A program made the position numbers and the translations under genes. Shown here one piece after another: positions 47,832 to 58,038 of a DNA stretch of 64,000 nt (positions within the stretch are counted from its first letter, which is position 1; each line of letters begins with the position of its first letter). The DNA comes from Spirosoma sp. 48-14. GTDB lineage: Bacteria; Bacteroidota; Bacteroidia; Cytophagales; Spirosomataceae. The stretch is taken from the NCBI RefSeq assembly GCF_001898575.1, contig NZ_MKUD01000025.1, positions 125,892 through 189,891 on the forward strand, given 5' to 3'. The notes below the pieces were generated by a model. The model saw nothing but the letters and a program-made list of their open reading frames with translations, was not told the DNA's origin and made no database searches.

Positions 47832-49175
47832 TTAGACGGTCACCTCAACTGTTTCCGGTGACACGTCGATAGGACGGAGAATGGGCAGAACCAGATGGAT
47901 CACGACCAAACCGATCAAATACGAACAACTGGCAAAGACAAACATAGGCTTGTAGCCGAACGATGCTACAATAAAACCCGTAGCCGCAGCCACACCCATG
48001 CTGATCATCCCCCCCATAAATCCGCCTATTCCGGTAGCCGTAGCGACTGAATTGCCCGGAAATAAGGTCGTCGATAAAGCATACACGTTGGTGGACCACC
48101 CCTGATGCGCAGCCGTTGCCAGCGCCAGTAACGCGACTACACCTGCAAAACTATGTACCGACGGAATCAGGTAAATGGGTGTAACAGACAGCGCGCAAAG
48201 AAGCATGGCCAGTTTGCGGGCTTTATTTTCAGACCAGCCGTTTTTCATCCAGTAGGTTGCCAGCCAGCCGAAGAATACACTCCCTATATCGGACACAACG
48301 TAGATGATCAGGAATGGAATCCCGAAGTTTTTCAGGTCCAGTTTTTGGTCAAGCTGGTTGTTGGTGAGCAGAAAATCGGGCAGCCAGGTCAGGTAGAAGA
48401 ACCAGACTGGATCGGCGAAGATTTTACCAAAGCAAAACGCCCAGGTTTGTCGATGACCAAGCAGCATTCCCCACGAGTAGCGACTGTTCGATGATGCTTT
48501 CCGGTCAGGCTCCCGTTCATCGAGAATATACCGAAATTCTAGTTCGGAGAGCTTTGTCGTGTCTTCGGGTTTCGCATAACTCACCCACCAGATTCCCAAC
48601 ATCAGCACACCAAGCACAGCCGAAATCAGAAACGCTCCTCGCCAGCCAAACTGCTGCATCAGAAAAGGAACCAGTAAGGCCGTGGTAATCACCCCCATAT
48701 TGGACCCCGCATTGAGGATGCCCGTAGCCGTTGACCGTTCGCGTTTGGGAAACCATTCAGCAATGGCTTTCATCGCCGATGGAAAGTTGGCCGCTTCACC
48801 CAGTCCTAACACCGCTCTCACGAAGGCAAACTGCCCTGCCGACGACACAAACCCGGACACGATACTGGCCAGACTCCAGACAGCCATTCCAATTGAAAAG
48901 CCTTTCTTGGTACCCACTCGGTCAATGAGCCAGCCAATCAGCAGAAAACCAATGGCATAAGTGGCTTTAAAGGCTGAATCGATCAGCCCCATCTGAATCC
49001 TGAACTGTTTCAAATGCGCATCGGTGAGTAGAGCTTCAGGTGCCAGCCCCAATAAGGTTTTCTTAAATCCTTCGTCCGTCATTACGAACGAAAGCACCTG
49101 ACGATCAACATAATTGATGGTGGTAGCCAGGAAGAGCAGCGCAATAATCCGCCACCGATAATTGGTATGTAGCAA
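47832..49175 (-). CDS. MFS transporter, hexuronate (ExuT-like) type
   Basis: 447 residues with twelve predicted helices. It belongs to the anion:cation symporter branch of the MFS: YRWRIIALLFLATTINYVDR at the start, LIGWLIDRVGTKKGFSIGMA in the first loop, LGLGEAANFPSAMKAIAEWF after it. That branch imports hexuronates, glucarate or related acids with H+. The middle loop is long and charged (LDEREPDRKASSNSRYSWG). It is followed at once by the dehydrogenase gene and preceded by the GDPD gene, with gaps of 23 and 54 bases, so the three are likely transcribed together. Confidence 0.9.
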   Translation of the reverse strand: MLHTNYRWRIIALLFLATTINYVDRQVLSFVMTDEGFKKTLLGLAPEALLTDAHLKQFRIQMGLIDSAFKATYAIGFLLIGWLIDRVGTKKGFSIGMAVWSLASIVSGFVSSAGQFAFVRAVLGLGEAANFPSAMKAIAEWFPKRERSTATGILNAGSNMGVITTALLVPFLMQQFGWRGAFLISAVLGVLMLGIWWVSYAKPEDTTKLSELEFRYILDEREPDRKASSNSRYSWGMLLGHRQTWAFCFGKIFADPVWFFYLTWLPDFLLTNNQLDQKLDLKNFGIPFLIIYVVSDIGSVFFGWLATYWMKNGWSENKARKLAMLLCALSVTPIYLIPSVHSFAGVVALLALATAAHQGWSTNVYALSTTLFPGNSVATATGIGGFMGGMISMGVAAATGFIVASFGYKPMFVFASCSYLIGLVVIHLVLPILRPIDVSPETVEVTV

Positions 49176-49229
49176 AAGAACTGGCTTGGTTTAGGGTAGT
49201 CAATCGTATGGGTAAGCTAGGATCCGGCT

Positions 49230-50117
49230 TTACTTACTTGCCGTATACAAGACACGCGCCATTTCCAAAGGGCGGTCAGTCGACATGATATCGGCTCCAT
49301 GCTGGACGAATGTCTTATACACCTGATCGCCTTTGGCAGCTGCCTGTTTATCGAGATTGCCGAGTGTGCCTAGGATGGTAGCAATACCTTTCTGATGCAA
49401 AAACGAATATAGTTCCGCGTCGGGTTCTTTCACGCCCACGAAGGCAACCATCCGGTTATCGGGAACGCCTACTTCGCGGAGTCGATCGTACTCGGCCTGA
49501 TTCCGAATCGTGACGGAGAGCATCAGGTTTGGATCGAGCTGGTGAAGTTTGGCCGCATCCTGCGCATTGTAGGTAATTACACAGGCATAGTCACTCGCAC
49601 CCGTCTTGTGAATCATGTCGACCACTTTGGCAAACGACACGTTCCGTTTCACATCGAGCGTAAACCGAACTTTGTTTTTACCCCAGCGCAATACTTGTTC
49701 CAACGTTGGAATCTTGTAGGGTGTTACCGTCCCCATGTTATCCTCCAGACGGTACTGCGCCAGCTCGGCATAGGTTTTATCGATCAGCTTACCCGTCCCA
49801 GTGGTGGTCCGGTCGAGCGTGGCATCGTGCATCATTACCATCACACTGTCTTTTGTCAGATCAATATCGCATTCGATGATGGCCGGATGCGCTGGCGAGC
49901 CGATCTGCTGTGCTACATACGCAAACGATTCGATGCAGTTTTCGGGGTACCCTTTCAAATCGCCACCGCCCCTATGTACGGATATGAGCGGAGCACGATT
50001 CGGTTTATACTGAAAAAAGTCCTCCGCGCCACTTTTCGACAGATTGGTCGTAGCCTTAGGGGCACAGGCAGTTATACAAAACGCTAACCCCGCCAGAAAA
50101 AAATGTTTTGACTGCAT
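49230..50117 (-). CDS. glycerophosphodiester phosphodiesterase family lipoprotein
   Basis: 295 residues. A lipoprotein signal (FFLAGLAFCITACAP) puts it in the envelope. The GDPD TIM barrel has its first His-Arg pair in SVHRGGGDLKGYPENCIESF, the metal-binding Glu-Xaa-Asp in IECDIDL, and the second His in MMHDATLDRTTTG. It cleaves glycerophosphodiesters to alcohol and glycerol phosphate; some relatives act on other phosphodiesters. It is first of three genes, ahead of the MFS transporter. A TACATTTG (-7 like) sequence lies upstream at 50203-50210 on the minus strand. Confidence 0.87.
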   Translation of the reverse strand: MQSKHFFLAGLAFCITACAPKATTNLSKSGAEDFFQYKPNRAPLISVHRGGGDLKGYPENCIESFAYVAQQIGSPAHPAIIECDIDLTKDSVMVMMHDATLDRTTTGTGKLIDKTYAELAQYRLEDNMGTVTPYKIPTLEQVLRWGKNKVRFTLDVKRNVSFAKVVDMIHKTGASDYACVITYNAQDAAKLHQLDPNLMLSVTIRNQAEYDRLREVGVPDNRMVAFVGVKEPDAELYSFLHQKGIATILGTLGNLDKQAAAKGDQVYKTFVQHGADIMSTDRPLEMARVLYTASK

Positions 50118-50280
50118 TTTATTGAAAACGGCCGGTTTCCTTCAGGATACTACACGTTTCTCGAAGGAACCGATCGAATAAGATGTATTGTTGATAAAAA
50201 CACAAATGTACGTTGAATCCAACCGGATTCAGCATCGGGAACGACAGATCATCCCGCACACATCGCAAGCTTATTCAGTT

Positions 50281-51300
50281 ATGATTCCCTTTTCAATTCT
50301 GGATCTATCGCCCATTGTCGCCGGAAACACGGCTGCTCAGGCGTTACACAATACACTTAATCTGGCGCAACATGCCGAATCGCTGGGTTATCATCGGTAC
50401 TGGCTGGCGGAGCACCATAACATGCCGGGCGTGGCCAGTGCGGCTACATCGGTCGTCATTGGCTATGTGGCAGGTGGCACCAAAACGATTCGCGTAGGGT
50501 CGGGTGGTATTATGCTGCCCAATCATTCGCCCCTGGTGATTGCCGAACAATTCGGTACGCTGGAATCGCTCTATCCGGGTCGGATCGACCTGGGTCTTGG
50601 CCGGGCTCCAGGATCTGATCAGGCCACCGCCCGCGCCTTACGACGGGATGCCACCGGCCCCGATACATTCCCACAGGATGTGGTTGAACTGATGCACTAT
50701 TTTCAGCCCGACGACTCCAACCAGTTTGTGCAGGCTGTACCGGGCAATGGACTCAATGTACCGATCTGGATACTCGGTTCGAGCTTATTTGGTGCCCAAC
50801 TGGCGGCTATGCTTGGGCTACCCTATGCATTTGCCTCGCATTTTGCCCCGAAAGATCTGATGCATGCTCTGCATATGTATCGTACTCATTTCACCCCATC
50901 GGCCCAACTGAATAAACCCTACGCGATGGTAGCCGCGAATGTGATTGTAGCCGATACCGACCGGGAAGCGGAGCGATTGTTCACTTCGGTTCAACAGCAG
51001 TTTTTGTACATACGCCGGGGAAAAGCCCGCCAAATGCAACCGCCCGTCGATGATCTGACGGCTCAATGGCCGGATTATGAACTGGCGGGTATCGAGTCGG
51101 TCTTTAAATATGCACTGGTTGGCTCTCCTAAAACGGTACAGCGTCAGTTACGTACCTTTCTGGAACAGACCCAGGCGGATGAATTCATCCTCTCCGCTCC
51201 TATTTTCGACCACGAAGCCCGGAAACATTCCCTTACCCTGACCGCACAGGTACGCGATGCACTGGCGACTCAGCAGACAAGTTATATGCCCATTTCGTAA
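50281..51300 (+). CDS. LLM-class flavin-dependent monooxygenase
   Basis: 339 residues from ATG 50281 ([20 protein letters not shown]), the family's usual beginning; an upstream ATG at 50188 adds an unlikely leader. It is a luciferase-like TIM barrel of the YhbW-type subgroup: [20 protein letters not shown], then [20 protein letters not shown] and [16 protein letters not shown]. It uses reduced flavin and O2 on an unknown substrate. It is divergent from the GDPD gene and convergent with leuS. Confidence 0.9.
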   Translation: MIPFSILDLSPIVAGNTAAQALHNTLNLAQHAESLGYHRYWLAEHHNMPGVASAATSVVIGYVAGGTKTIRVGSGGIMLPNHSPLVIAEQFGTLESLYPGRIDLGLGRAPGSDQATARALRRDATGPDTFPQDVVELMHYFQPDDSNQFVQAVPGNGLNVPIWILGSSLFGAQLAAMLGLPYAFASHFAPKDLMHALHMYRTHFTPSAQLNKPYAMVAANVIVADTDREAERLFTSVQQQFLYIRRGKARQMQPPVDDLTAQWPDYELAGIESVFKYALVGSPKTVQRQLRTFLEQTQADEFILSAPIFDHEARKHSLTLTAQVRDALATQQTSYMPIS

Positions 51301-51353
51301 GTTCGTGTATAGTTGCTTAAAGCCAAACGCCATTAGCCTAACGATTCATAACA

Positions 51354-51384
51354 AAAAAGGGCGGTCCACTGAACCGCCCTTTTT
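51354..51384. terminator. convergent rho-independent terminator
   Basis: AAAAAGGGCGGT pairs with ACCGCCCTTTTT around a 7-base loop, giving a T-run on both strands. It sits four bases from the stop of leuS and after the monooxygenase gene. Confidence 0.85.
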
Positions 51385-51387
51385 ATA

Positions 51388-54231
51388 TTATATCACCACG
51401 TTCACGATACGCTTGGGAACGACGACCACTTTCTTCGGGGACTTTCCATCCAGCCACTTCTGAACGATTTCGTCAGCCAGTACTTCCTTCTCGATCTCGG
51501 TTGGTGCGCGATCCAGCGAGAAGCTGATGGTGGTACGCACTTTCCCATTGATCTGAATCGGATATTCGAAGGCATCTTCTACCAGATAAGCCGAGTTAAA
51601 TGTCGGGAATTTCGCTTTGGAAATGGTGCCGGGTTCGTTGCCCAGCGCAGCCCACAACTCTTCCGTAATGTGTGGCGCATAAGGCGACAGAATCAGCACC
51701 AAATCCTGCAGAATGGCCCGTTTGCGACAATTTAACGCTGTTAACTCATTCACGCAGACCATAAATGCACTGACCGATGTATTGAACGAATACAGTTCAA
51801 TGTCCCCTTCGGCCTTCTGAATCGTCTTGTGCAAAATCTTCAGTTCGGCAGGTGTAGGCTGTTCATCGGTCACCAGCCAGGTGCTACTACCATCGGTGTT
51901 ATCCTTATAAAACAACCGCCAGAACTTCCGAATGAACCGATATACACCATCAATGCCATTCGTATTCCAGGGTTTTGCCTGCTCCAGTGGCCCCAGGAAC
52001 ATTTCATACAGCCGAAGAACATCTGCACCGTATTTTTCAACAATCATGTCGGGGTTGACAACGTTGAATTTCGATTTCGACATTTTTTCAACTTCAGCGC
52101 CAACGATGTAACGACCATCGGGTTCAGTGATAAACTCAGCGTTCTCCGTTAAATCAGGGCGAGCCGCTTTGAAGGCATCCAGATCCAGGACATCGTTTTC
52201 AACAATATTTACATCAGCATGCAAGGGCGTTACTTCCTGTCCGTTGATTTGATTTAGCGAGACAAAAACGGGGGCAACACCCTCCTGCCCGGTACCTTTT
52301 ATTCGGTACACAAAATTTGACCGGCCCTGAATCATGCCTTGGTTAATCAGCTTTTTGAACGGTTCCTCCTGCGGCACATAACCCCGGTCTTTCAGGAACT
52401 TGTTCCAGAAACGGCTGTATAGCAGGTGTCCTGTTGCATGTTCAGTACCGCCGATGTAGAGGTCCACATTCTGCCAGTAATTGATCGCTTCTTTGCTGGC
52501 AAAGGTTGTATCGTTATTCGGGTCCATGTAGCGATACCAGTACCACGACGAGCCAGCCCAGCCCGGCATGGTGCTCAATTCGTACTCATATTCCCCTTTA
52601 TATTTCCACCCTTCAGCACGGCCCAGGGGTGGCTCGCCCGTTTCGGTCGGCAGGTATTTGTCGATAGCAGGCAATTCCAGCGGCAAATCACTCTCGTCAA
52701 TCACATAGGGCAACGGTTGACCGTCGACACCATTTTTGAAATACACGGGCACAGGTTCGCCCCAATAGCGCTGACGGCTGAATACGGCATCCCGCATCCG
52801 ATAATTGACCTTTCCACGACCCAATCCCCGCTCTTCCAGCCATGCAATCAAAGTGGCCGTTGCCTCCTTGTACGTCATGCCATTGATGATGCCTGAATTG
52901 ATATAATGGCCTTCCTTCGTATTGTCGGCCTGTTTATCAATGTCTTTCTGTGCATCCAGAATGGGAATGATGGGTAATCCAAAATGGGTGGCAAAGTTCC
53001 AGTCACGCTGATCGCCCGACGGTACTGCCATCACAGCTCCCGTACCATATCCGGCCAGTACGTAATCGGCCAGATAGATAGGCACCTTCTCGCTATTGAA
53101 CGGATTGATGCAATAGCTACCCGTAAATACGCCCGAAATAACCTTCGTCTCGGCCATACGATCCCGCTCAGAACGCATTTTGGCGGCATTGACATAAGCT
53201 TCCACAGCTTCATGCTGTTCGGGTGTTGTCAACTGATGTACCAGTTCATGTTCGGGAGCCAACACCATAAAGGTTACCCCATAAATGGTGTCCACGCGGG
53301 TGGTGAAGACTTCGATATAGTCGTTAGGAGTATTCGCTACTGGAAACTTCACGCTTGCGCCTACGCTTTTACCGATCCAGTTGCGTTGCTGTTCTTTCAA
53401 CGATTCGGTCCAGTCTATGGTGTCCAGGCCGGTCAGCAAGCGATCAGCATAGGCCGTAATCCGCATCATCCACTGACGCATCAGTTTCTGCTCGACCGGA
53501 TAGCCGCCCCGTTCCGAAACCCCATCTTTCACCTCGTCGTTGGCCAGCACGGTTCCTAATGCCGGGCACCAGTTCACAACGGCATCAGCCAGGTAGGTCA
53601 GGCGGTATTTCAGCGTAATTTTATAGGACTCCTCTGCCGACATCGCATTCCATTCGGCGGCTGTAAACGTTGGTGCCGGTCCGCCGTCGCGGTCGTCATC
53701 ACAAACGGCATTGACGTCCGTAGTTCCGTTGGTGGCAAATTTTTCCAGCAGGGTTTCAATGGGTTCAGCGCGATCCGTATCGCGGTTGTACCACGACCGG
53801 AACAACTCCATAAAAATCCACTGCGTCCATTTGTAATAAGCTGGATCGGACGTGCGCACTTCACGGCTCCAGTCGAAGCTAAAGCCAATATTTTTTAATT
53901 GCTCGATATACCGAACGCGGTTTTGCTCGGTGGTGATGGCCGGATGCTGTCCGGTCTGAATGGCATACTGTTCGGCCGGAAGCCCAAACGAGTCGAAACC
54001 CATCGGATGCAGGACATTAAACCCTTTCAGTCGCTTATACCGGGCCACAATGTCCGACGCAATGTAGCCAAGCGGGTGACCAACGTGTAATCCGGCTCCT
54101 GATGGGTACGGAAACATGTCGAGCACATAGTATTTTGGCTTGTCGGTGTTGGCTTCGGGCTGGTAGGTCTGGTGTTCGTCCCAAAACCGTTGCCATTTTT
54201 GTTCGGTTTCGCGGTGATTGTAGTCGGCCAT
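51388..54231 (-). CDS. leuS: leucyl-tRNA synthetase
   Basis: 947 residues. Class I synthetase that charges tRNA-Leu. The HIGH-type motif is HVGH at 49-52 ([12 protein letters not shown]) and the KMSKS loop is at 716-720. An editing domain (about 250-440) contains [13 protein letters not shown] and the [13 protein letters not shown] segment. A further block near 155-205 ([27 protein letters not shown]) is additional to E. coli LeuRS and accounts for part of the greater length. It is a single-copy core gene and marks the chromosomal side of the prophage boundary. Confidence 0.97.
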   Translation of the reverse strand: MADYNHRETEQKWQRFWDEHQTYQPEANTDKPKYYVLDMFPYPSGAGLHVGHPLGYIASDIVARYKRLKGFNVLHPMGFDSFGLPAEQYAIQTGQHPAITTEQNRVRYIEQLKNIGFSFDWSREVRTSDPAYYKWTQWIFMELFRSWYNRDTDRAEPIETLLEKFATNGTTDVNAVCDDDRDGGPAPTFTAAEWNAMSAEESYKITLKYRLTYLADAVVNWCPALGTVLANDEVKDGVSERGGYPVEQKLMRQWMMRITAYADRLLTGLDTIDWTESLKEQQRNWIGKSVGASVKFPVANTPNDYIEVFTTRVDTIYGVTFMVLAPEHELVHQLTTPEQHEAVEAYVNAAKMRSERDRMAETKVISGVFTGSYCINPFNSEKVPIYLADYVLAGYGTGAVMAVPSGDQRDWNFATHFGLPIIPILDAQKDIDKQADNTKEGHYINSGIINGMTYKEATATLIAWLEERGLGRGKVNYRMRDAVFSRQRYWGEPVPVYFKNGVDGQPLPYVIDESDLPLELPAIDKYLPTETGEPPLGRAEGWKYKGEYEYELSTMPGWAGSSWYWYRYMDPNNDTTFASKEAINYWQNVDLYIGGTEHATGHLLYSRFWNKFLKDRGYVPQEEPFKKLINQGMIQGRSNFVYRIKGTGQEGVAPVFVSLNQINGQEVTPLHADVNIVENDVLDLDAFKAARPDLTENAEFITEPDGRYIVGAEVEKMSKSKFNVVNPDMIVEKYGADVLRLYEMFLGPLEQAKPWNTNGIDGVYRFIRKFWRLFYKDNTDGSSTWLVTDEQPTPAELKILHKTIQKAEGDIELYSFNTSVSAFMVCVNELTALNCRKRAILQDLVLILSPYAPHITEELWAALGNEPGTISKAKFPTFNSAYLVEDAFEYPIQINGKVRTTISFSLDRAPTEIEKEVLADEIVQKWLDGKSPKKVVVVPKRIVNVVI

Positions 54232-54308
54232 AATGGTAACGCGGCAGGAAGGCCGCTAACGATAGCAATGGATTCGTCGGCTTTTCAGCCGCATAACTTG
54301 ATTTCTTG

Positions 54309-54316
54309 CAAAAATA
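54309..54316 (-). promoter_or_regulatory. candidate -7 element of leuS
   Basis: TATTTTTG on the minus strand, an exact TAnnTTTG match, about 78 bases before the leuS start. The -33 region (to about 54340) has no TTG and lies near the expected prophage end, so the element may have replaced part of the promoter. Confidence 0.5.
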
Positions 54317-54367
54317 GCCGTATTGTAGATAACAGAAGCCCTTAGATTAAATTATTCGGTTTATAGC

Positions 54368-55738
54368 TTATTCTATTCCTTCGCCTTCGCTGGCTTCGGG
54401 GTTCTTTCTAGTAGTTTCTGTAGATTGTTTTCCTATTGTTTTCCGCTTGTATAAATCGACAACGCTATCAACGGCCCCCAAATCGTAGGCCTCTAAATAA
54501 CCGCGTGTCGTTCGCGGGTCAGAGTGTCCAAGCGTCATTTGTATAGTCAGCAAATCGACCCCATTACGCCGAAGCAAATCCGCGAAGCTATGCCGCATAA
54601 TGTGCGGGGTTACTGTTTTATCTATACCTACCTGGCTGGCTAGTCGTTTCATTTGCAGACCTAGCCGGGTTGTTGCCCGCCTGATATAAACTATCTGTTC
54701 ATCGGGCGTTAGCTTATCGAGCGTAGAAATTGTATAAGGGAATAGGAAATCTTTCGGTTTTTTGGGCGTACCGTCTGCATTATTTAAATACGGCTGTATA
54801 AGTTCAACGGCTTCGGGCGGTAGCAACACATTACGGACTTTATCAGATTTACCCATCGTGTATTTTATTCGGTGCTGGCCGTCTTCTACGCTGTAGTTTG
54901 ACCGACGAAGCAGTACAAAATCGCCTATACGAATACCCTGCATATAGTACATAAGCAACGCACAAGGCCGGGCGTGTTCGCGGTCGGTTACGTGTCCGTA
55001 TTTACCCTGCCTACCCGTTCGCGCCCCTTCGGTCATTAAATCAATTTCGGATTCTTTCAACCGGACAACCGTTTTACGTTTAAAGACGGTCGAAACGCCG
55101 TCAAAAGGGTACTTATCAAAGGGAAAGTACTTATCCTTCATGGCTTCAATAGCCACTTTCCGAAGACAGGCTAGTTTAAGCGTTATGGTATTATGGGCGT
55201 ACCGTTCGGACAACCATGTACGATACTCCAATACAATTTCTTTCGTTAAGAGCCTTACAGGTAGTTTAAGCCGCTTTGTATCGGTCAAAAAGTCCTTTAG
55301 TCGGTCAAATGAAAACCCGTATTCTCTCCAAGTACGTATTTTCTGTAAATCACTACCGGCTAGTTTCCGGCGTTGGTCTAAATGGGCCTGAAAATAATCT
55401 ATCAATAGATCGGGTTTGCCGCCTAATTTTAGAAAGCTAATAACCTGATCGACGGTAAAAGCCGCATCTTCGTCCTTTTCAAACTGTTCTACAGCCTTTT
55501 CCGCTTTCCGGTATTGCTCCCGTATGCGTTCATTGTAGGTCTTGTAATCGGGGTGCTTTGAATTTATCCAGTTACGAAGACTAAACGTGCCTTTCTCGTT
55601 AAAGGTCGATTTGGGTACGGATATATTTAAGGCCCAATAGCGGGGCGTTCGGTCTTTGGTTATGCGAATCCTAACAACGTGTTCTTTATTGGCGTTGGGG
55701 TCGGGTTTTAAGCAAACCTTTAGCGTTACGCGGCTCAT
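54368..55738 (-). CDS. tyrosine recombinase (phage integrase)
   Basis: 456 residues. The N-terminal arm-binding part (about 1-110; KVCLKPDPNANKEHVVRIRI) and a core-binding domain (about 110-210) precede the catalytic domain. Visible active-site residues are Arg270 (QGIRIGD), His379-Ile-Met-Arg382 (HIMRH), the LGH motif (TLGHSDPRTT) and Tyr414 (RGYLEAYD). It splices the element into the chromosome and, with an excisionase, out of it. It is the gene nearest leuS, as expected of an integrase at an attachment site. The stop of the repressor gene is two bases from its start. Confidence 0.93.
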   Translation of the reverse strand: MSRVTLKVCLKPDPNANKEHVVRIRITKDRTPRYWALNISVPKSTFNEKGTFSLRNWINSKHPDYKTYNERIREQYRKAEKAVEQFEKDEDAAFTVDQVISFLKLGGKPDLLIDYFQAHLDQRRKLAGSDLQKIRTWREYGFSFDRLKDFLTDTKRLKLPVRLLTKEIVLEYRTWLSERYAHNTITLKLACLRKVAIEAMKDKYFPFDKYPFDGVSTVFKRKTVVRLKESEIDLMTEGARTGRQGKYGHVTDREHARPCALLMYYMQGIRIGDFVLLRRSNYSVEDGQHRIKYTMGKSDKVRNVLLPPEAVELIQPYLNNADGTPKKPKDFLFPYTISTLDKLTPDEQIVYIRRATTRLGLQMKRLASQVGIDKTVTPHIMRHSFADLLRRNGVDLLTIQMTLGHSDPRTTRGYLEAYDLGAVDSVVDLYKRKTIGKQSTETTRKNPEASEGEGIE

Positions 55739-55740
55739 AC

Positions 55741-56721
55741 TTACAATTTTGCTTTATAATAGTCGTAAACGTGCCATGCCTTTCTAATCTCATCCATCGA
55801 AATACGCATTTCGGCCCCGCCGTTTAGACTTCGTAGCGTTAACGTGCCTTCGATGTAATCAATAGCGGCCAAAGACTTAATAGTTAGTTCGTCTCGAAAA
55901 TCGACCATAATGTATTTTACATAGTTGGGAAAGTGGCCGTGTGGCAACTCATAGGCCAACATTTCGTAACCATGCTCCATTACAGGTTCCATCGAATCGC
56001 CGTTTACCTCTACAATTACGTGACGTTCGGGCGGTACACCTGGGTATATCTTGCCGCCCGGAACCCGGTTATATTGTAATTCGTCTTGGTTTTCGTTAAA
56101 ATAAGCGTGATAACCCAACCCGGCCCGCGCTCTGATCGGAATACGCAACACGTTAAACATATCGGTATCATCTACCCGAATCGGCCGTAGTCGCTCATAG
56201 GTAGCGGCCGGTTCTTCGTTGACATACTGACGAATCCGGGCCGGGGCCGGGTAAGCAGGAACCCCGCCGAATACGTCGGCTTCGGTTGCGCTGAGTGCCT
56301 TTAGAATAGACGATTTATTCGACTTACTAAAGGCTTCGGTTTTAAAATAACCTTGTACGGTGTTTTTACTTTTGTTGAGCATACGGGCAAATTCTGAATA
56401 TTCGATGTTCTTACTATCCAAGTAAGCCCGCAATAAACTGCCTTCGTGAAACTCCGCTTCTTCGCGTTCGGGTACTTTGCCTTCGGGGTAATATATCGGC
56501 TCCACACCCTGTTCTAACCAAACCAGCCGCGCCCCGGTTGCTTTCTCTATTTTGAGCAAATACCGCCGGTTAAACGCTTCATGCCCGGCTAATAGTCGGG
56601 ACATCATAGACGGCTGTATGTCTGCATCATGGGCAAGGTTCGTCTGTTTGCCGTCTGCCTTTTCCGCAATCAACCGTCGAACGCGGCTTATTATCTTGGT
56701 TTGTTCCGTAGAAGTAAGCAT
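55741..56721 (-). CDS. S24-family phage repressor (CI/LexA-like)
   Basis: 326 residues from ATG 56721 (MLTSTEQTKIISRVRRLIAE). The first 75 residues carry a helix-turn-helix (TNLAHDADIQPSMMSRLLAG). A second HTH-like segment is near 115-150 (NIEYSEFARMLNKSKNTVQG). The C-terminal S24 peptidase domain has Ser243 (VNGDSMEPVMEHG) and Lys282 (TIKSLA), the Ser-Lys dyad of LexA/CI self-cleavage. A possible Ala-Gly cleavage site is in RAGLGYH (about residue 200). It keeps the prophage silent and is probably inactivated by RecA in DNA damage. Two HTH regions in one chain are unusual. Confidence 0.87.
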   Translation of the reverse strand: MLTSTEQTKIISRVRRLIAEKADGKQTNLAHDADIQPSMMSRLLAGHEAFNRRYLLKIEKATGARLVWLEQGVEPIYYPEGKVPEREEAEFHEGSLLRAYLDSKNIEYSEFARMLNKSKNTVQGYFKTEAFSKSNKSSILKALSATEADVFGGVPAYPAPARIRQYVNEEPAATYERLRPIRVDDTDMFNVLRIPIRARAGLGYHAYFNENQDELQYNRVPGGKIYPGVPPERHVIVEVNGDSMEPVMEHGYEMLAYELPHGHFPNYVKYIMVDFRDELTIKSLAAIDYIEGTLTLRSLNGGAEMRISMDEIRKAWHVYDYYKAKL

Positions 56722-56914
56722 AGTAAATGAAACAAGTCTATAAGGGGTTGTTTCTGAATGGTGCGCTATGGCTGTCATATGCTAGTCAGGTTGAGTAAAT
56801 TATTTATTTAATTTTCTTTCAAATAAACCGTACCTTTTTGCATATTTGCCGAGCGAAGTACAAACGGTTGCTTTGCCGCGTGTACGGTAAATATGCTAAA
56901 TAAATGTTAAGAAA
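56722..56914. promoter_or_regulatory. divergent control region of the prophage (OL/OR-like)
   Basis: 193 bases between the repressor start and the first early gene. ACCGTACC (56827-56834) and GTACGGTA (56882-56889) form an inverted pair. GCATATTTGCCG and CGGTAAATATGC are a second inverted pair that differs by one base, inside the first. This is a natural place for repressor binding and for two opposing promoters. Confidence 0.55.
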
Positions 56915-57187
56915 ATGGCAAGATTAAAAAACGAATTATCTGCTATTCAGACAGACGAGGCCGTTTTTAGCGGCATTAAGCAACAGATTCAACGGGTTAC
57001 AATCGACCGTTTGACGACCTTCGGCAATGTTAGCCGAACAACCATTTTTAAATGGTCACAGCGCAAACCCATCAACCCCCGGCGCGAAAAGGAACTACTA
57101 AGGATGTTACAAAAAGCACAGGACGACCAACAAAGCGAACAAGATGAAGCCGTCGAAACCGCCCGTAAACTACTTGTAAAACAATAG
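56915..57187 (+). CDS. small phage early protein, HTH-like
   Basis: 90 residues, first gene of the early operon. It has a helical, charged sequence (KQQIQRVTIDRLTTFGNVSR, TTIFKWSQRKPIN) that could hold a helix-turn-helix of Cro or excisionase type. The C-terminus is acidic and helical (AQDDQQSEQDEAVETARKLL). I do not recognise a family. Its place opposite the repressor is where a Cro-like regulator is expected. Confidence 0.55.
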   Translation: MARLKNELSAIQTDEAVFSGIKQQIQRVTIDRLTTFGNVSRTTIFKWSQRKPINPRREKELLRMLQKAQDDQQSEQDEAVETARKLLVKQ

Positions 57188-57190
57188 ATT

Positions 57191-57502
57191 ATGCTTCAAG
57201 TACCATCAATCGAACAGTTCAACGATTTAGTTACGAGGATTGAACGAGTCGAAAAGGAAAACGACTTTTTAAAAGAGCTATTGACGGGCAAACGGTGGAT
57301 AACCCGAAGTCAGGCTATGACGGCTTTAGGATGCAAAAAGGATAAACTATGGCAGTTGACAACATCAAATAAAATTGCTCACAGGTACGAAGGAGCAAAG
57401 CCATATTACGACCTTTTTTCTATTCGTAATTACTTAGCGGCCCAAAAAATTGACGGCTCAGAGGTTGATAAACGCATCATTTCAGCCTGTTACCCTGGCT
57501 AA
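57191..57502 (+). CDS. MerR/HTH_17-type DNA-binding protein, excisionase-like
   Basis: 103 residues. An N-terminal coiled segment (FNDLVTRIERVEKENDFLKE) is followed by a winged-helix of the HTH_17/excisionase type (RWITRSQAMTALGCKKDKLW, then QLTTSNKIAHRYEGAKPYYD, LFSIRNYLA). It is three bases behind the previous stop, so the two are cotranscribed. In Bacteroidota mobile elements such proteins act as excisionase or regulator. Confidence 0.7.
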   Translation: MLQVPSIEQFNDLVTRIERVEKENDFLKELLTGKRWITRSQAMTALGCKKDKLWQLTTSNKIAHRYEGAKPYYDLFSIRNYLAAQKIDGSEVDKRIISACYPG

Positions 57503-57545
57503 CCAAGCAATAGAATTACAGAATGTACGTTCATCAAATCACAAT

Positions 57546-57610
57546 AGTACGGCAAACAAAAAATATAATTGATTATTTTTTTGCCTATTTACTTGCAAAT
57601 TTACCGTACT
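57546..57610. promoter_or_regulatory. second pair of prophage boxes
   Basis: AGTACGGCAAAC (57546-57557) and ATTTACCGTACT (57599-57610) are inverted versions of one motif, TTTRCCGTACT. They lie in the gap of about 150 bases ahead of the next gene, and match the boxes in 56827-56889. They may be a further repressor site controlling the rest of the operon. Confidence 0.5.
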
Positions 57611-57651
57611 AATACGTACTTAGCATTGTAATTCAACAACGATAGAAAAAC

Positions 57652-57990
57652 ATGGAAACGCTGACACTTACCGCCCCCCAAATTCTGACGATTGCCCATC
57701 TTGACGACGATCAAGACTTTAGCCCGTTAGATACCTTACTCGAAAAAGATCGGCCTTACGGTTGCCGGGCTATCGAATTTATAGACGACAATACGAGCCG
57801 GGGTTATCGGGCCTTAGAATACCGGGCCGAAGTTATTGCCCGTCACGAATTTGATAACGACGGCTGTAACCCAGTGTTTGAATGGTTTCCAATTGAGGTA
57901 ATGATTGAAAAATCGTTTACCGTCTCTACCGTTGCAACTCTCCTAATCGGACAAATCAACGTCCTGCTAATCGGCAAAACTTCTTACTAA
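57652..57990 (+). CDS. phage early protein, unknown function
   Basis: 112 residues with no family I recognise. It has an acidic, mostly soluble N-terminal half (AHLDDDQDFSPLDTLLEK), and the last 25 residues are hydrophobic (TVSTVATLLIGQINVLLIGK). It follows the second box pair and begins the next block of early genes. Confidence 0.55.
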   Translation: METLTLTAPQILTIAHLDDDQDFSPLDTLLEKDRPYGCRAIEFIDDNTSRGYRALEYRAEVIARHEFDNDGCNPVFEWFPIEVMIEKSFTVSTVATLLIGQINVLLIGKTSY

Positions 57991-58038
57991 TTCTTAACCG
58001 GCCCGGCCGATTGGTCGGGCCTTTCCCCCTCTCTTACT

